NCBI RefSeq assembly: GCF_017876575.1
Contig: NZ_JAGIOE010000001.1
Location: 3,038,001-3,102,000, forward strand
Reading direction: 5' to 3'
DNA length: 64,000 nt
Source of the DNA: Paeniglutamicibacter psychrophenolicus
GTDB taxonomy: Bacteria > Actinomycetota > Actinomycetes > Actinomycetales > Micrococcaceae
Of this stretch, positions 42,911-53,033 are shown one piece after another. The notes beneath the pieces are model-generated. The model had not been told where the DNA came from, ran no database searches, and worked only from the letters and a program-made list of their open reading frames with translations. The stretch's first letter is position 1. The number at the start of each line of letters is the position of its first letter. Both the position numbers and the translations under genes were made by a program.

Positions 42911-45202
42911 CTAGGTGCGGCGGTTGCCCCCGGAGGTGCGGTACACGTCGTACACCCCGTCGATGCGCCGCACGGAGTTCAGCACGTGGCTGAGGTACTT
43001 CGGGTCGCCCATCTCGAAGGCGAAGCGGGAGAAGGCCACCCGGTCCCGGGAGGTTGAAACGCTCGCCGCCAGGATGTTCACGTGGTTCTCCGAGAGCACC
43101 CGCGTCACGTCCGAGAGCAGCGACTTGCGGTCAAGGGCCTCGACCAGGATCTCCACCAGGAAGACGCTGGACTTGGTCGGCGCCCACTGCACCTCGACCA
43201 GGCGGTCGGGCTGCTGCTCGAGCTCCTTGAGGTTCACGCAGTCGGTGCGGTGCACCGAGACCCCGGAGCCGCGCGTGACAAATCCGCGGATCGGGTCCGG
43301 CGGCACCGGGGTGCAGCAGCGTGCCAGCTTCGCCAGCACCTCCCCGGCACCCGGAACGATGACCCCGGCATCGGAGTCGGGGGCCCGGCTGGGCACCGCG
43401 TAGATGGGGGTTTCCTCCAGCACCTCCGCGACGGAGCCGTTTTCCCCGCCGACCAGCGCGGTGAGGTGCTCGATGACGTTCTGGGCGGAGGTGTGTCCGT
43501 CGCCGACGGCGGCATAGAGCGCGGAGATGTCGTGGTGGCGCAGCTCCTGGGCGACGGCGGAGAGCACGTCGTGGGTCATGAGCTTTTGCAGCGGAAGATT
43601 GTTCTTCCGCAGCGCCTTGGTCAGCTGCTCCTTGCCCTTCTCAATGGCTTCCTCGCGGCGTTCCTTGGTGAACCACTGGCGGATCTTGTTCCGCGCGCGC
43701 GCGGACTTCACGAAGCCGGCCCAGTCCTGGGACGGCCCTGCGTTCTCGGCCTTGGAGGTGAAGACCTCCACCATGTCGCCGTGGTGCAGCTCCGAGTTCA
43801 GCGGGACCAGCTTGCCGTTCACCCGGGCGCCGATGGTGCGGTGCCCCACGTCGGTGTGCACCGAGTAGGCGAAGTCCACCGGGGTGGAGCCCACCGGCAG
43901 GGACATGATCTGGCCTTTGGGGGTGAAGACGAAGACCTCGGCGGTGTTGATCTCGTAGCGCAGGGAATCCAGGAACTCGTTCGAGTCGGAAGTTTCCTTC
44001 TGCCAGTCCATGAGGCTGCGCAGCCAGTCCATGTCCTGTTCCTCGGCCGAGCGGGAATCCCCGCCGTTGCCGTGCTTGTACTTGAAGTGCGCCGCCACGC
44101 CGTACTCGGCACGCTGGTGCATGTCGTGGGTGCGGATCTGGATCTCCACCGGCTTGCCGCCGGGGCCGATCACGGTGGTGTGCAGCGACTGGTACAGGTT
44201 GAACTTCGGCAGCGCGATGTAGTCCTTGAAGCGCCCGGGCAGCGGGGTCCAGCGCGCATGCATCAGCCCCAGCACCGCGTAGCAGTCCTTGACGGTGTCA
44301 ACGAGCACCCGCACGCCCATCAGGTCGTGGATGTCGTCGAAGTCCTTGCCGCGCACGATCATCTTCTGGTAGATCGAGTAGTAGTGCTTGGGCCGGCCGC
44401 TGATGGTGGCCCGCAGGCGTGCGGCGGTGATGTCCTCGGAGATGGCGGAGCGCACCGTGGCCAGGTACTTCTCGCGCTCCGGGGTGCGCTCCCCGACCAT
44501 CCGCACGATCTCCTCGTACACCTTGGGGTGCAGAGCGGCGAAGGAGAGGTCCTCGAGCTCCCACTTGACGGTGTTCATGCCCAGGCGGTGGGCCAGCGGG
44601 GCGAAGATCTCCAGGGTCTCGCGGGCCTTCTTGGCGCTGGACTCCGGGGAGACGTAGCGCCAGGTGCGGGCGTTGTGCAGGCGGTCGGCCAGCTTGATCA
44701 GCAGCACCCGGATGTCCTTGGACATCGCGATGACCATCTTGCGCACGGTCTCGGCCTGCGCCGCCTCCCCGAACTGGACCTTGTCCAGCTTGGTGACCCC
44801 GTCGACCAGCTTCGCGATCTCGCTCCCGAACTCGGCGGTGAGCTGTTCCAGGGAGTAGTCGGTGTCCTCGACGGTGTCGTGCAGCAGCGCGGCGGCAAGG
44901 ATCGCCCCGGTCATGCCCATCTCGGCCAGGATCGTGGCAACCGCCACGGGGTGGGTGATGTACGGGTCGCCGCTCTTGCGTTTCTGGCCCTCGTGGTGGT
45001 GCTCGGCGACCGCGTACGCGCGGGCCAGCAGGTCGATGTCGGCCTTGGGGTTCTGCGCGCGCACGGTGCGCAGCAGCGGTTCCAGGGTCGGGGGCTGGGC
45101 GGTGGAGCCGCGTCCGGCCAGGCGGACCAGGCGGGAGATGGTCCCGCGCTTGGGTGCGGGATTCGGGGCCCCGGGCATCATGACACCGTGGTTCTCTGCC
45201 AT
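42911..45202 (-). CDS. rel: Bifunctional (p)ppGpp synthetase/hydrolase Rel
   Basis: Rel makes and degrades ppGpp in the stringent response. It has 763 residues in the usual order: HD hydrolase domain ([16 protein letters not shown] near residue 100), synthetase domain ([21 protein letters not shown] near 300), TGS domain ([24 protein letters not shown] near 425) and a C-terminal ACT domain. The motif after HD reads RLHNARTW. The ATG at 45202 is preceded by a perfect AGGAGG. It follows secF on the same strand but is separated by a very strong terminator and has its own promoter. Confidence 0.98.
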   Translation of the reverse strand: MAENHGVMMPGAPNPAPKRGTISRLVRLAGRGSTAQPPTLEPLLRTVRAQNPKADIDLLARAYAVAEHHHEGQKRKSGDPYITHPVAVATILAEMGMTGAILAAALLHDTVEDTDYSLEQLTAEFGSEIAKLVDGVTKLDKVQFGEAAQAETVRKMVIAMSKDIRVLLIKLADRLHNARTWRYVSPESSAKKARETLEIFAPLAHRLGMNTVKWELEDLSFAALHPKVYEEIVRMVGERTPEREKYLATVRSAISEDITAARLRATISGRPKHYYSIYQKMIVRGKDFDDIHDLMGVRVLVDTVKDCYAVLGLMHARWTPLPGRFKDYIALPKFNLYQSLHTTVIGPGGKPVEIQIRTHDMHQRAEYGVAAHFKYKHGNGGDSRSAEEQDMDWLRSLMDWQKETSDSNEFLDSLRYEINTAEVFVFTPKGQIMSLPVGSTPVDFAYSVHTDVGHRTIGARVNGKLVPLNSELHHGDMVEVFTSKAENAGPSQDWAGFVKSARARNKIRQWFTKERREEAIEKGKEQLTKALRKNNLPLQKLMTHDVLSAVAQELRHHDISALYAAVGDGHTSAQNVIEHLTALVGGENGSVAEVLEETPIYAVPSRAPDSDAGVIVPGAGEVLAKLARCCTPVPPDPIRGFVTRGSGVSVHRTDCVNLKELEQQPDRLVEVQWAPTKSSVFLVEILVEALDRKSLLSDVTRVLSENHVNILAASVSTSRDRVAFSRFAFEMGDPKYLSHVLNSVRRIDGVYDVYRTSGGNRRT

Positions 45203-45339
45203 CGGGTGCCTCCTATCGATCGGGATCCGTCGCGTGGGCGCGTGGCGCGCCGTATGGGGTGGCCGTGGAGTGCGGCACCTGCCCCGAGGGGACCGGGCAC
45301 CGTAAGGGACTTTGACCACGCCCAAGTTCCTCTTGCTAG

Positions 45340-45348
45340 GTTATAGCA
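45340..45348 (-). promoter_or_regulatory. Extended -10 promoter of rel
   Basis: The minus strand reads TGCTATAAC (45348-45340): TATAAC with an upstream TG, the extended -10 pattern that can work without a -35. Transcription from near 45333 would give a leader of about 130 bases. Confidence 0.6.
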
Positions 45349-45361
45349 CTTCGTGCCCAAA

Positions 45362-45410
45362 GGCGGACGGCGGGGACCCGGAGTTAACCTCCGGGTCCCC
45401 GCCGTCCGCC
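45362..45410 (-). terminator. Terminator after secF
   Basis: A 22-bp perfect stem (45362-45383 with 45389-45410, five-base loop) begins 33 bases past the secF stop and just ahead of the rel promoter. It insulates rel from the sec genes. Confidence 0.96.
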
Positions 45411-45443
45411 GTGCCCGCAAAAACCCCGGGCTTCGGCGCGTGC

Positions 45444-46427
45444 CTAGGCGTTGGCCAGGCGGTGCGCCGCGGTCTTCTTGTTGTGCTTCTCGATCTCCGC
45501 TTCGCCGTCACGCAGCAGCGAGTACAGCGGGGCCTGGACGAACAGCGTCGAGAGCGCCGAGACGATGATGCCGATGAACAATGCCAGCGACAGGTCCTTG
45601 AGTGTTCCGGCACCCAGCAGGTAGGAGCCGATGAACAGGATCGAGGCCACCGGAAGCACCGCCACCACCGAGGTGTTGATCGAACGCACCAGCGTCTGGT
45701 TGATGCCCAGGTTGACCAGTTCCTCGAAGTTGCGCTTGTTCTGGTCCTGGAACCCGGCGGTGTTCTCGCGCACCTTGTCGAAGACCACCACGGTGTCGTA
45801 CAGCGAGTAGCTCAGGATGGTGAGGAACCCGATGATCGCCGAGGGGGTGACCTCGAAGCCGGACAGCGCATAGATCCCGGCGGTGACGATCACGACCTGC
45901 AGCAGGCCGATGATTGCCGCCAGCGACATCTTCCAGGTGCGGAAGTACGCGGCCATCAGCAGCGAGACCAGCACCACGAACACGACCAGGCCGATCAGTG
46001 CCTGCTTGGAGACGTCGGCACCCCAGGTCGGTCCGACGAAGGTCGAGGTGACCTCGGATTTGGTCACCCCGTACGCGGTGGCCAGCGCCTCGGCGACCGA
46101 CAGCGTCTGGTCGTCGGTCAGCTTGTCGGTCTGCACGCGCATGGTGTTCGGCGCGATGTTGGTGACCCGCGGGTGGTGGTCGGGTGCGATCGCCACCACG
46201 GCCTTCTCGCCGGTGGGGACATCGACGTGTTCGACCTTGGAAATGGTGAATTCGGATCCGCCGCGGAACTCGATGCCGAGGTTGAACCCGCCCTTGACGA
46301 CGGGGACCAGGATGGCGAGCAGGACCAGGACCGCGGAGATGGACAGCCACAGCTTGCGCTTGCCCGTGAACGGGTAGGACCGCTTGCCGGTGTAGAGCTC
46401 ATTGCCCCAGGTTGCGAGACTAGCCAT
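45444..46427 (-). CDS. secF: Protein translocase subunit SecF
   Basis: SecF works with SecD to pull exported proteins through SecYEG using the proton gradient. It has 327 residues with six membrane helices and one large external loop after the first helix (GIEFRGGSEFTIS marks its start). SVVAVLPVASILFIGSYLLGAG is in the conserved membrane core. Its ATG overlaps the end of secD by eight bases. Confidence 0.97.
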   Translation of the reverse strand: MASLATWGNELYTGKRSYPFTGKRKLWLSISAVLVLLAILVPVVKGGFNLGIEFRGGSEFTISKVEHVDVPTGEKAVVAIAPDHHPRVTNIAPNTMRVQTDKLTDDQTLSVAEALATAYGVTKSEVTSTFVGPTWGADVSKQALIGLVVFVVLVSLLMAAYFRTWKMSLAAIIGLLQVVIVTAGIYALSGFEVTPSAIIGFLTILSYSLYDTVVVFDKVRENTAGFQDQNKRNFEELVNLGINQTLVRSINTSVVAVLPVASILFIGSYLLGAGTLKDLSLALFIGIIVSALSTLFVQAPLYSLLRDGEAEIEKHNKKTAAHRLANA

Positions 46428-48153
46428 TTGATGAATCCTTATCCACGCGTACGTCCGACTTGGTGGGCGCCGCGGAGGTGGCCGCGGCCTTGCGTCGCTC
46501 GGCGATGGTCTGCCGGCGTTCGGCCTCGCTGGCCGCCTTGGCGTTCTTCTTGCCGCGGGCGGCTTCCGCCTCGGTGCTGAAGCTGCGGATCTTGCCCGCG
46601 CCCTGGTACAGCGGCACCGCGCCGAGCAGCGAGGGATCGAGCCCGGAGAACCGGTGCCCCTCGCCGAAGAACCGGGTCTTGCCCAGCAGCTGCAGGGTCG
46701 GGTGGGTGAGCAGGAAGACCACGACGATGTCGACCACCGCGGTCAGGCCCAGCGTGAAGGCGAAGCCCCGCACGTTGCCCACGGCCACGATGTACAGCAC
46801 GATGGCGGCCAGGATGTTCACGGCCTTGGAGGCCAGAATGGTGCGCTTGGCGCGCTTCCAGCCGATCTCCACGGCCGAGGGCAGCGGGCGCCCGTCGCGC
46901 AATTCGTCGCGGATGCGTTCGAAGTAAACAATGAACGAGTCGGCGATCAAGCCGATGGACACAATCAGGCCCGCAACACCTGCCAGCGAAAGCCGGTAGT
47001 TCATCGACCAGCCCAGCAGCACCAGCGCGAGGTACGTCAGCACGCCGGAAACCAGCAGCGAGACGATGGTGACCAGGCCCAGCAGGCGGTACTGGAAGAT
47101 CGAGTAGATCGCCACCAGCCCCATGCCGATGAGCCCGGCGATCAATCCGCTGCGCAGCTGGTCCGAACCCAGGGTTGCGGAAATCTGCTGCTCCGACTGG
47201 ATCTCGAAGCTAATCGGCAATGCGCCGAACTTCAGCTGGTCCGCCAGGGCCTTGGCCGATTGCTCGGTGAAGCTGCCGGTGATTTCGGCGCGACCGTCGG
47301 CGATCACCGCGTTGGACCGCGGTGCGGAGATCACGGTGCCGTCAAGCACGATCGCGAACTGGTTCTGCGAACCTTGCATGGGGGTGATTCGCTTGGTGAC
47401 CTCGGCGAACTTCGTCTTGCCGTCGGCGTTGAATTCCAGGGTCACGCCCCACTGCCCGGTGACCGCGCCCTGCTGGCCGCGGGACATGCCGAAGGAGGCA
47501 TCGGTGATGTCGGAACCCGGAACCTCGACCGGGCCCAGGATGTATTTAGCGCCCGTATCCGGTTCGCAGGAGATCATCGGCTTGGCCGGGTCGTGCACTT
47601 CTTCGGCACCCTGTCCGAGTTCCGTCGGGCAGTCGTAGGCCTCGAACTTCTGGTACAGGGCCGCGTCGATCCAGTTCATGTCCGAGGCGTTCTCGGGCTT
47701 GGCGCTCGGCTTGGGCAGATCCGCCTTGGCCAGTCGCTGGTCCTTGGGAACGGCCGTGTACGGGCCGGCCAGGATGACCGGGCGGAACTCCATGTTCGCC
47801 GAGGCCTGGATCAGTTCGCGGGTGCGGGTATCGGGGATGCCGGGCATGGAGACGACGACGTTTCGGCCGGACTGCGTGGTGATCTCGGCTTCCGAGACAC
47901 CGGTGCCGTCCACGCGCTGGCGAATGATTTCCACGGCCTGGTCCAGCTGCTCCTGCGTTGCCGCAGCACCGCCCGCCACCCGTGGTGCCAAGATCATTTG
48001 GGTGCCGCCCTCGAGGTCGAGGGCAAGCTTGGGGGCAAAAGCTGCTTTCCCGCTCAGCACGCCGGTAATCAGGATGGCGGCCGAAATGAGGAAGATAACG
48101 CCGAGCCACAGCAGGGATTTGCGCGCCTGCTTGATCGGACCAGTAGATGACAT
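46420..48153 (-). CDS. secD: Protein translocase subunit SecD
   Basis: SecD is the larger auxiliary of the Sec translocon. One N-terminal helix is followed by the external domain (ALDLEGGTQMILAPRV, then the PGIPDT segment) and five C-terminal helices, including SLAGVAGLIVSIGLIADSFIVYFERIRDE with conserved Asp and Arg. The C-terminal 80 residues are a basic cytoplasmic tail. The ATG at 48153 (577 residues) fits family starts; an ATG at 48177 is also possible, and neither has a good ribosome binding site. The 224-base gap from yajC contains nested hairpins at 48209-48263. Confidence 0.95.
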   Translation of the reverse strand: MSSTGPIKQARKSLLWLGVIFLISAAILITGVLSGKAAFAPKLALDLEGGTQMILAPRVAGGAAATQEQLDQAVEIIRQRVDGTGVSEAEITTQSGRNVVVSMPGIPDTRTRELIQASANMEFRPVILAGPYTAVPKDQRLAKADLPKPSAKPENASDMNWIDAALYQKFEAYDCPTELGQGAEEVHDPAKPMISCEPDTGAKYILGPVEVPGSDITDASFGMSRGQQGAVTGQWGVTLEFNADGKTKFAEVTKRITPMQGSQNQFAIVLDGTVISAPRSNAVIADGRAEITGSFTEQSAKALADQLKFGALPISFEIQSEQQISATLGSDQLRSGLIAGLIGMGLVAIYSIFQYRLLGLVTIVSLLVSGVLTYLALVLLGWSMNYRLSLAGVAGLIVSIGLIADSFIVYFERIRDELRDGRPLPSAVEIGWKRAKRTILASKAVNILAAIVLYIVAVGNVRGFAFTLGLTAVVDIVVVFLLTHPTLQLLGKTRFFGEGHRFSGLDPSLLGAVPLYQGAGKIRSFSTEAEAARGKKNAKAASEAERRQTIAERRKAAATSAAPTKSDVRVDKDSSNG

Positions 48154-48377
48154 CGTGAGGCTTTCTGGTTGTTCCATCGCCCCTGGGGGATGGAGATTCC
48201 GCGGAAAACCCGGAGCCTGCCTGCAACCCGCCCCTGCGGGGTGGGGGTTGGGGCTGCTCCGGGCCGCATGGTGAAGGTCAATCGAAAGCCGGATCGCTCA
48301 CCGGCGGGTCTGTGTGGCCCGCGGAAATCCGGCTGCCGTTCACTGCTGGGTTGGTGTGCCCGAAGGCGCCAAGCGGA

Positions 48378-48839
48378 CTAGGCCTTGGGGCCGTTGTCCT
48401 CGTTGTTCAGGCGGCGCAAGGTCTCTTCGGGGGTTTCGTTTTCCGATCCCGAGGCCTCTTCGGCACTCTCGACCGAGGCCGAGGTCAGCGACGAGGCGTC
48501 GTCGGGGACCTGAACCGGTGCGTCGGCCTCTTCCGGGGCCACGACCTTGGCAACGACCTGGGAGTGGACGGTGACGAAGCTGCCCGGGGAAACCTCCAGG
48601 ACGATCTTGTTTTCGTCGGTGTCGATGCTCGCAATGGTGCCAAAGAGACCGAACTGGGTCATCACCTCGGCGCCGACGGCAAGGTTGGAGCGGATCTGCT
48701 CCTGGGCCTTGGCGGCCTTCTTGCGGCCACGCATCATCATGAAGATCAGCAGGCCGAAGGCGGCGAGCATGATCAACATGGTCGGGTCGAATGGGGCCTT
48801 TTCGCCGGTAGCGGCTTGGGCCAAAACGTATTCGGTCAC
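48378..48839 (-). CDS. yajC: Preprotein translocase subunit YajC
   Basis: YajC is a small single-helix partner of SecDF. It has 153 residues: one membrane helix near residues 18-38 followed by the family signature (MMMRGRKKAAKAQEQI), a beta-rich KOW-like core (GAEVMTQFGLFGTIASIDTDENKIVLEV) and an acidic Ser/Glu/Ala tail. It is the first gene of the yajC-secD-secF unit and has its own promoter candidate upstream. Confidence 0.96.
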   Translation of the reverse strand: MTEYVLAQAATGEKAPFDPTMLIMLAAFGLLIFMMMRGRKKAAKAQEQIRSNLAVGAEVMTQFGLFGTIASIDTDENKIVLEVSPGSFVTVHSQVVAKVVAPEEADAPVQVPDDASSLTSASVESAEEASGSENETPEETLRRLNNEDNGPKA

Positions 48840-48913
48840 GTGTGGATACCTGTTCCTAAGTCATTGTCAACGGCGCGCACAATCGCAATCGCGCAGCCGG
48901 TGGGCCTATCCAT

Positions 48914-48919
48914 ACTATA
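48914..48919 (-). promoter_or_regulatory. Putative -10 element of yajC-secDF
   Basis: TATAGT (minus strand 48919-48914) is a five-of-six match to the -10 consensus in an AT-rich island 75 bases before yajC. A -35 is not evident. Confidence 0.45.
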
Positions 48920-48996
48920 GGGAGATCCTGCCCAAACCCCGACCACAACGCAGTTTTGGCCTGCGAATGTCCTTGGAATGTTCCGGCGTGCCGCCA

Positions 48997-49012
48997 GGGC
49001 GGGTGCCCGCCC
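48997..49012 (-). terminator. Short hairpin at the end of ruvB
   Basis: GGGCGGG and CCCGCCC form a compact hairpin two bases after the ruvB stop. It could end the pdxT-ruvB transcript, but there is no T-run. Confidence 0.45.
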
Positions 49013-49014
49013 GG

Positions 49015-50073
49015 CTATTCCGCTTCTTCGTCGTCAAGCCCAAGACCGGACCGACCCGCAAAGATGGCATCGGCCGGCATGCGAAGCCCCAGGTGGTTCC
49101 AGGCCTCCGCGGTGGCGATCCGGCCGCGCGGGGTGCGTCCCAGCAGGCCCTCGCGGACCAGGAACGGTTCGGCGACGGTCTCCACGGTCTCGGGTTCCTC
49201 CCCCACGGCAATGGCCAGGGTGGACAGGCCCACCGGTCCCCCGCCGAACTTGGTGCACAGTGCGTGCAGCACAGCGCGGTCCAGCCGGTCCAGTCCGCGG
49301 ACGTCGACCTCGTACATGTCCAGGGCCGCGGAGGCTGCACGCGCGTCGATGCTTTCAAGGCGGTTCACCAGTGCCCAGTCGCGCACGCGGCGCAGCAGCC
49401 GGTTGGCGATGCGGGGGGTGCCGCGCGAACGCGAGGCGATTTCGCTGAAGGCCGCGGAGTTGACCTTCAGGGAGAGCATCATGGCCGAACGGCGCAGCAC
49501 CAATTCGAGTTCCTCGACGCTGTAGAACTCCAGGTGCCCGGTGAACCCGAACCTGTCGCGCAGCGGGCCCGGCAGCAGCCCGGCGCGCGTGGTGGCCCCG
49601 ACCAGGGTGAAGGGGGGAAGTTCCAGCGGAATGGCGGTGGCCCCTGCGCCCTTGCCGACGATGATGTCGACACGGAAGTCCTCCATGGCCATGTACAGCA
49701 TTTCCTCGGCCGGGCGGCTCATCCGGTGGATCTCGTCCAGGAAGAGCACCTCGCCCTCGGTGAGTGAGGAGAGGATCGCGGCCAGGTCCCCGGCATGCTG
49801 GATCGCGGGACCGGAGCTGATGCGCAGCGGCGCGTTCATTTCGGCGGCGATGATCATCGACAGCGTGGTCTTGCCCAGGCCCGGAGGGCCCGAGAGCAGG
49901 ACGTGGTCGGCGGTCCGCTCGCGGATCTTGGAGGCCTCGAGCACCAGCGAGAGCTGTTGGCGCACCCGGTGCTGGCCGACGAAGTCGTCCAGGTTCTTGG
50001 GCCGCAGGGCGGCCTCGAGCACGCGTTCCTCGGGCTCGGGTCCCGCGTTGGTCAGCTCGCCGGTTTCTGTCAT
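49015..50073 (-). CDS. ruvB: Holliday junction branch migration helicase RuvB
   Basis: RuvB is the AAA+ motor that drives branch migration with RuvA. It has 352 residues: Walker [10 protein letters not shown] near residue 64, Walker [11 protein letters not shown], sensor region [11 protein letters not shown] and the C-terminal winged helix ([16 protein letters not shown]). It starts nine bases after ruvA. The N-terminal motif [17 protein letters not shown] is typical. Confidence 0.98.
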   Translation of the reverse strand: MTETGELTNAGPEPEERVLEAALRPKNLDDFVGQHRVRQQLSLVLEASKIRERTADHVLLSGPPGLGKTTLSMIIAAEMNAPLRISSGPAIQHAGDLAAILSSLTEGEVLFLDEIHRMSRPAEEMLYMAMEDFRVDIIVGKGAGATAIPLELPPFTLVGATTRAGLLPGPLRDRFGFTGHLEFYSVEELELVLRRSAMMLSLKVNSAAFSEIASRSRGTPRIANRLLRRVRDWALVNRLESIDARAASAALDMYEVDVRGLDRLDRAVLHALCTKFGGGPVGLSTLAIAVGEEPETVETVAEPFLVREGLLGRTPRGRIATAEAWNHLGLRMPADAIFAGRSGLGLDDEEAE

Positions 50074-50082
50074 GTCGTACTC

Positions 50083-50700
50083 CTAGTTTCCGGGCCGGTT
50101 CCCGCGCCCCAGGGAACGCAGCACCGCCCGCAGGATTTCCGGGACGCTGCCGGTGGCAACGATTTCCGGGTCGTTCTTGGCCAGGGCTTCCAGCGCCTTG
50201 TTGGCGTCCTTCTCGGTCCAGCCCAGGCCGGTGAGGGCCTCGAGGACCTGGGGTTCCCAGGTAGGCGCCGCGGGGCTTCCGGCAGGAACCGGTGCTCCGG
50301 TGGGGACAAGCTTTCCGTTGAGCTCGAGCACGATGCGCTGGGCTCCCTTGGGCCCGATGCCCGAGACCTTGGTGAAGGCCTTGGTGTCCTTGGTGCTGGC
50401 GGCGATGCGGACTTCCTCCGGGGTGTGCACCGACAGGATGGCCAGGCCGGTGCGCGGCCCGATGCCCGAGACCCCGGTGAGGACCTCGAAGACCTCGCGT
50501 TCGTCCCCGGAGGCGAATCCGAAGAGCGTCATGGAGTCCTCGCGCACCACCATGGAGGTGTGCACGAGTGCTTCGCGGCCCACCTGCAAGGTGGACAGCG
50601 TCTGCGGGGTTGCCTGGATCAGCATGCCGAAGCCGCCGACCTCGATGACCGCGTTGTTCAGGTTGACCTGTTGAGGCACTCCTCGCAGCGTACTGATCAT
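50083..50700 (-). CDS. ruvA: Holliday junction branch migration protein RuvA
   Basis: RuvA binds the four-way junction and positions RuvB. It has 205 residues: an OB fold (MISTLRGVPQQVNLNNAVIEVGG), two helix-hairpin-helix motifs (VSGIGPRTGLAIL and VSGIGPKGAQRIVLEL) and a C-terminal RuvB-interacting three-helix domain (ALTGLGWTEKDANKALEAL). It lies 150 bases after ruvC, with an AT-rich patch in the gap that may be an internal promoter. Confidence 0.97.
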   Translation of the reverse strand: MISTLRGVPQQVNLNNAVIEVGGFGMLIQATPQTLSTLQVGREALVHTSMVVREDSMTLFGFASGDEREVFEVLTGVSGIGPRTGLAILSVHTPEEVRIAASTKDTKAFTKVSGIGPKGAQRIVLELNGKLVPTGAPVPAGSPAAPTWEPQVLEALTGLGWTEKDANKALEALAKNDPEIVATGSVPEILRAVLRSLGRGNRPGN

Positions 50701-50754
50701 TGGGGTGTTCCTCCGTGGTGCCGGGCCGCGCCGGTGGTACCCGAAACACGCATG

Positions 50755-50785
50755 CCATACGAATATATCTACGAACAGCTTACAG
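50755..50785 (-). promoter_or_regulatory. AT-rich patch between ruvC and ruvA, possible internal promoter
   Basis: The stretch around TACGAATATATCTACG is clearly AT-rich in a GC-rich setting, 55-85 bases before ruvA. It contains TATATT on the minus strand as a -10 candidate. No good LexA box (GAAC, four bases, GTTC) is present; half-sites are nine bases apart. Confidence 0.35.
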
Positions 50786-50850
50786 GTTCCTTGGCGTACA
50801 CCCGCGGATGCAGGCAGCGCAGGACGTCAGGGGCAGGTTCCCTGCGGTCC

Positions 50851-51459
50851 CTAGCGCGCCTTGACCGCCCGGGCCTTGGCCTCGGCGGCTATCCAGGCGC
50901 GCTGGGCGGGGGTCAACCCCGAGGAACCGCCCGCGGGCCGCGGGGCGGAGGCCGAGGCTGCGGCCCCGGCGGCACCGAACGCGGCGCCGCGCCAGCCGTG
51001 GGTGATGGCCAGCGCCGCGGCGTCGGCGGCGTCGGCCGGGGATGGCGGGGCGTCCAGGCGCAGGATCTTGGCGACCATCTTGCCCACGGCCAGCTTGTTG
51101 GCCGTTCCCGAGCCAGTCACCGCGGCCTTGACCTCGGTGGGGGTGTGCAACGCCACCGGGATGTTCCGGCGGGCAGCGGCAACGATCACCACGCCCGAGG
51201 CCTGCGCGGTGCCCATCACCGTGCTGACGTTCAGTTGGCTGAAGACCCGCTCCAGGGCAACAACGTCGGGTTTGTGCTCATCGAGCCACGCATCGATGCC
51301 GTCGGCGATGGCCAGCAGTCGCTGGTCCAGCGGGGTCCCGGGCGGGGTCCCCACCACCGAGACATCGATGAGCGTGGCCCGGCGGTTGGGTTCGACGTCG
51401 ACCACGGCCAGGCCGCAACGGGTCAGTCCGGGGTCGACGCCCACCACTCGCAAGGGCAT
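50851..51459 (-). CDS. ruvC: Holliday junction resolvase RuvC
   Basis: RuvC cuts Holliday junctions. It has 202 residues with the RNase H-like fold: the first catalytic Asp in [12 protein letters not shown] (residue 9), the Glu in [11 protein letters not shown], and the [12 protein letters not shown] motif with the last acidic residues. The C-terminus extends into a basic Ala/Pro tail. The ATG at 51459 is seven bases after yebC. The frame is open 34 codons further but those lie inside yebC. Confidence 0.97.
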   Translation of the reverse strand: MPLRVVGVDPGLTRCGLAVVDVEPNRRATLIDVSVVGTPPGTPLDQRLLAIADGIDAWLDEHKPDVVALERVFSQLNVSTVMGTAQASGVVIVAAARRNIPVALHTPTEVKAAVTGSGTANKLAVGKMVAKILRLDAPPSPADAADAAALAITHGWRGAAFGAAGAAASASAPRPAGGSSGLTPAQRAWIAAEAKARAVKAR

Positions 51460-51466
51460 GTGGTGG

Positions 51467-52222
51467 CTAGTCCTCTTCGAGTTCTGCCATGACCTCGGCG
51501 CTGATGTCCGCGTTGGAGTAGACGTTCTGCACGTCGTCCAGCTCCTCGAGCGCGTCGGCAAGCTTCAGGAACTTGCGGGCAGCTGCTGCATCAAGCTGGA
51601 CCTGCATCGAGGGCACGAATTCGACTTCGTCGGTTTCGTATTCGATGCCGGCTTCCTCGAGTGCGGCAACAACCGCACGCAGGTCGGTTGGCTCCGAATG
51701 GATCTCGAAGCTGTCCCCGGATTCCTTGACCTCGTCGGCCCCTGCATCAAGCACGGCCATGAGCAGGTCGTCCTCGGTCAGGTCCTTCTTCGGCAGGCCG
51801 ACGACTCCCCGGCGGGAGAACAGGTATGCGACCGAGCCGGGGTCCGCGACGGTGCCGCCGTTGCGGGTGATGCCCAGGCGCACCTCGGAAGCCGCACGGT
51901 TCTTGTTGTCGGTCAGGCACTCGATCAGCAGGGCCGAGCCCTGCGGTCCGCGTGCCTCGTAGATGATCTCGGTGTAGTCGACGACCTCGCCGGTCAAGCC
52001 GGCACCGCGCTTGACCGCGCGGTCGATGTTGTCGTTGGGCACCGAGGTCTTCTTGGCCTTGGAGACAGCGACCTCGAGGGCCGGGTTTCCGGCCATGTCG
52101 GCGCCGCCTGCGCGCGCCGCAACCTCGATGTTCTTGATCAGCTTGGCGAACGCCTTGGCGCGCCTGCTGTCGAGGATTGCCTTCTTGTGTTTCGTGGTTG
52201 CCCATTTGGAGTGGCCGGACAT
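51467..52222 (-). CDS. yebC: YebC/PmpR family regulator
   Basis: YebC-type proteins bind DNA or help translation, depending on subfamily. It has 251 residues. The start [25 protein letters not shown] is the family signature; later segments such as [19 protein letters not shown] and [13 protein letters not shown] are conserved. It begins two bases after pdxT and is followed by ruvC, the usual actinobacterial order. Confidence 0.96.
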   Translation of the reverse strand: MSGHSKWATTKHKKAILDSRRAKAFAKLIKNIEVAARAGGADMAGNPALEVAVSKAKKTSVPNDNIDRAVKRGAGLTGEVVDYTEIIYEARGPQGSALLIECLTDNKNRAASEVRLGITRNGGTVADPGSVAYLFSRRGVVGLPKKDLTEDDLLMAVLDAGADEVKESGDSFEIHSEPTDLRAVVAALEEAGIEYETDEVEFVPSMQVQLDAAAARKFLKLADALEELDDVQNVYSNADISAEVMAELEED

Positions 52223-52224
52223 GC

Positions 52225-52896
52225 TTACGCGTCTCCTCTGATCATTTGAATGAAAAGTTCATGGATCCGGCGCTCCCCGGCCACCTCGGGGTGGAAGGAA
52301 GTCGCCAATAATTTTCCAGAACGTACTGCAACAATTCTAGCCACCCTTGTCCCGTCCATGCCCAAGGGCGTGTTTTCGGCGGGGATGGTGGCCAGTACCT
52401 CTACGGACTCCCCCACGCTTTCCACCCAGGGTGCGCGGATGAATGCCGCGCGGACCGGCTCGGTGGCACGGCCCGGGTCCTGGCTGGGAAGAGTGTTCAG
52501 TCCCTTGATCGCAAGGTCGACCTCGAACGAGTCGACCTGTCGCCCGAAGGCATTGCGCTTCACCACCATATCGATTCCCCCGAAGCTTTGCTGGGGTTCA
52601 CCCTTCATGTTGGTGGTCGGGTCGGCAATGGTATCGGCCAAGAGGATCATTCCGGCGCACGATCCATAGACCGGGAAACCGTCTGCGATCCTGGCCTTGA
52701 GAGCCTCGGCCACCCCGTACATGCGGGCTAGCTTGTCGATCACCGTTGACTCCCCGCCGGGAATGACCAGGCCGTCCAGGTCCGCCAACCCGCCCGGTGT
52801 TTTCACCGGCAGCGCAAGGGCACCGAGTGATTCGAGTGCTTCCAGGTGTTCGCGTACATCCCCTTGCAGGGCAAGGACTCCAATTCGTGGCGCCAA
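52225..52896 (-). CDS. pdxT: Pyridoxal 5'-phosphate synthase glutaminase subunit
   Basis: PdxT hydrolyses glutamine and delivers ammonia to PdxS for vitamin B6 synthesis. It has 223 residues with [16 protein letters not shown], the oxyanion loop LVIPGGEST, nucleophile Cys in [11 protein letters not shown] and the catalytic His in FHPEVAGE. The start is a TTG at 52896 with weak AAAG upstream. The synthase partner pdxS is 5.4 kb away, beyond an accessory patch, rather than adjacent. Confidence 0.96.
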   Translation of the reverse strand: MAPRIGVLALQGDVREHLEALESLGALALPVKTPGGLADLDGLVIPGGESTVIDKLARMYGVAEALKARIADGFPVYGSCAGMILLADTIADPTTNMKGEPQQSFGGIDMVVKRNAFGRQVDSFEVDLAIKGLNTLPSQDPGRATEPVRAAFIRAPWVESVGESVEVLATIPAENTPLGMDGTRVARIVAVRSGKLLATSFHPEVAGERRIHELFIQMIRGDA

Positions 52897-53033
52897 GGTG
52901 GATCACTTTCTAGTCTCGTGGAACTGATCATGCATGCCGCGCGCACCGCGATGAAGTACGTGGACAGCTCAGAATAAACCCGTCGCACCCCGTGGGAATA
53001 TTTTCGTGACACGCCCGGGTTCCCGAATGCCGG

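Noticed and set aside
42874-42927. Terminator between the AbiEi-like gene and rel
   Set aside because: GCACCGCCGC and GCGGCGGTTGC pair only with a bulge, enclose a 34-base loop, and lie partly inside rel; too weak to call.
50755-50800. LexA/SOS box in front of ruvA
   Set aside because: GAAC and GTTC half-sites exist but are nine bases apart rather than four, so they do not match the actinobacterial SOS box.
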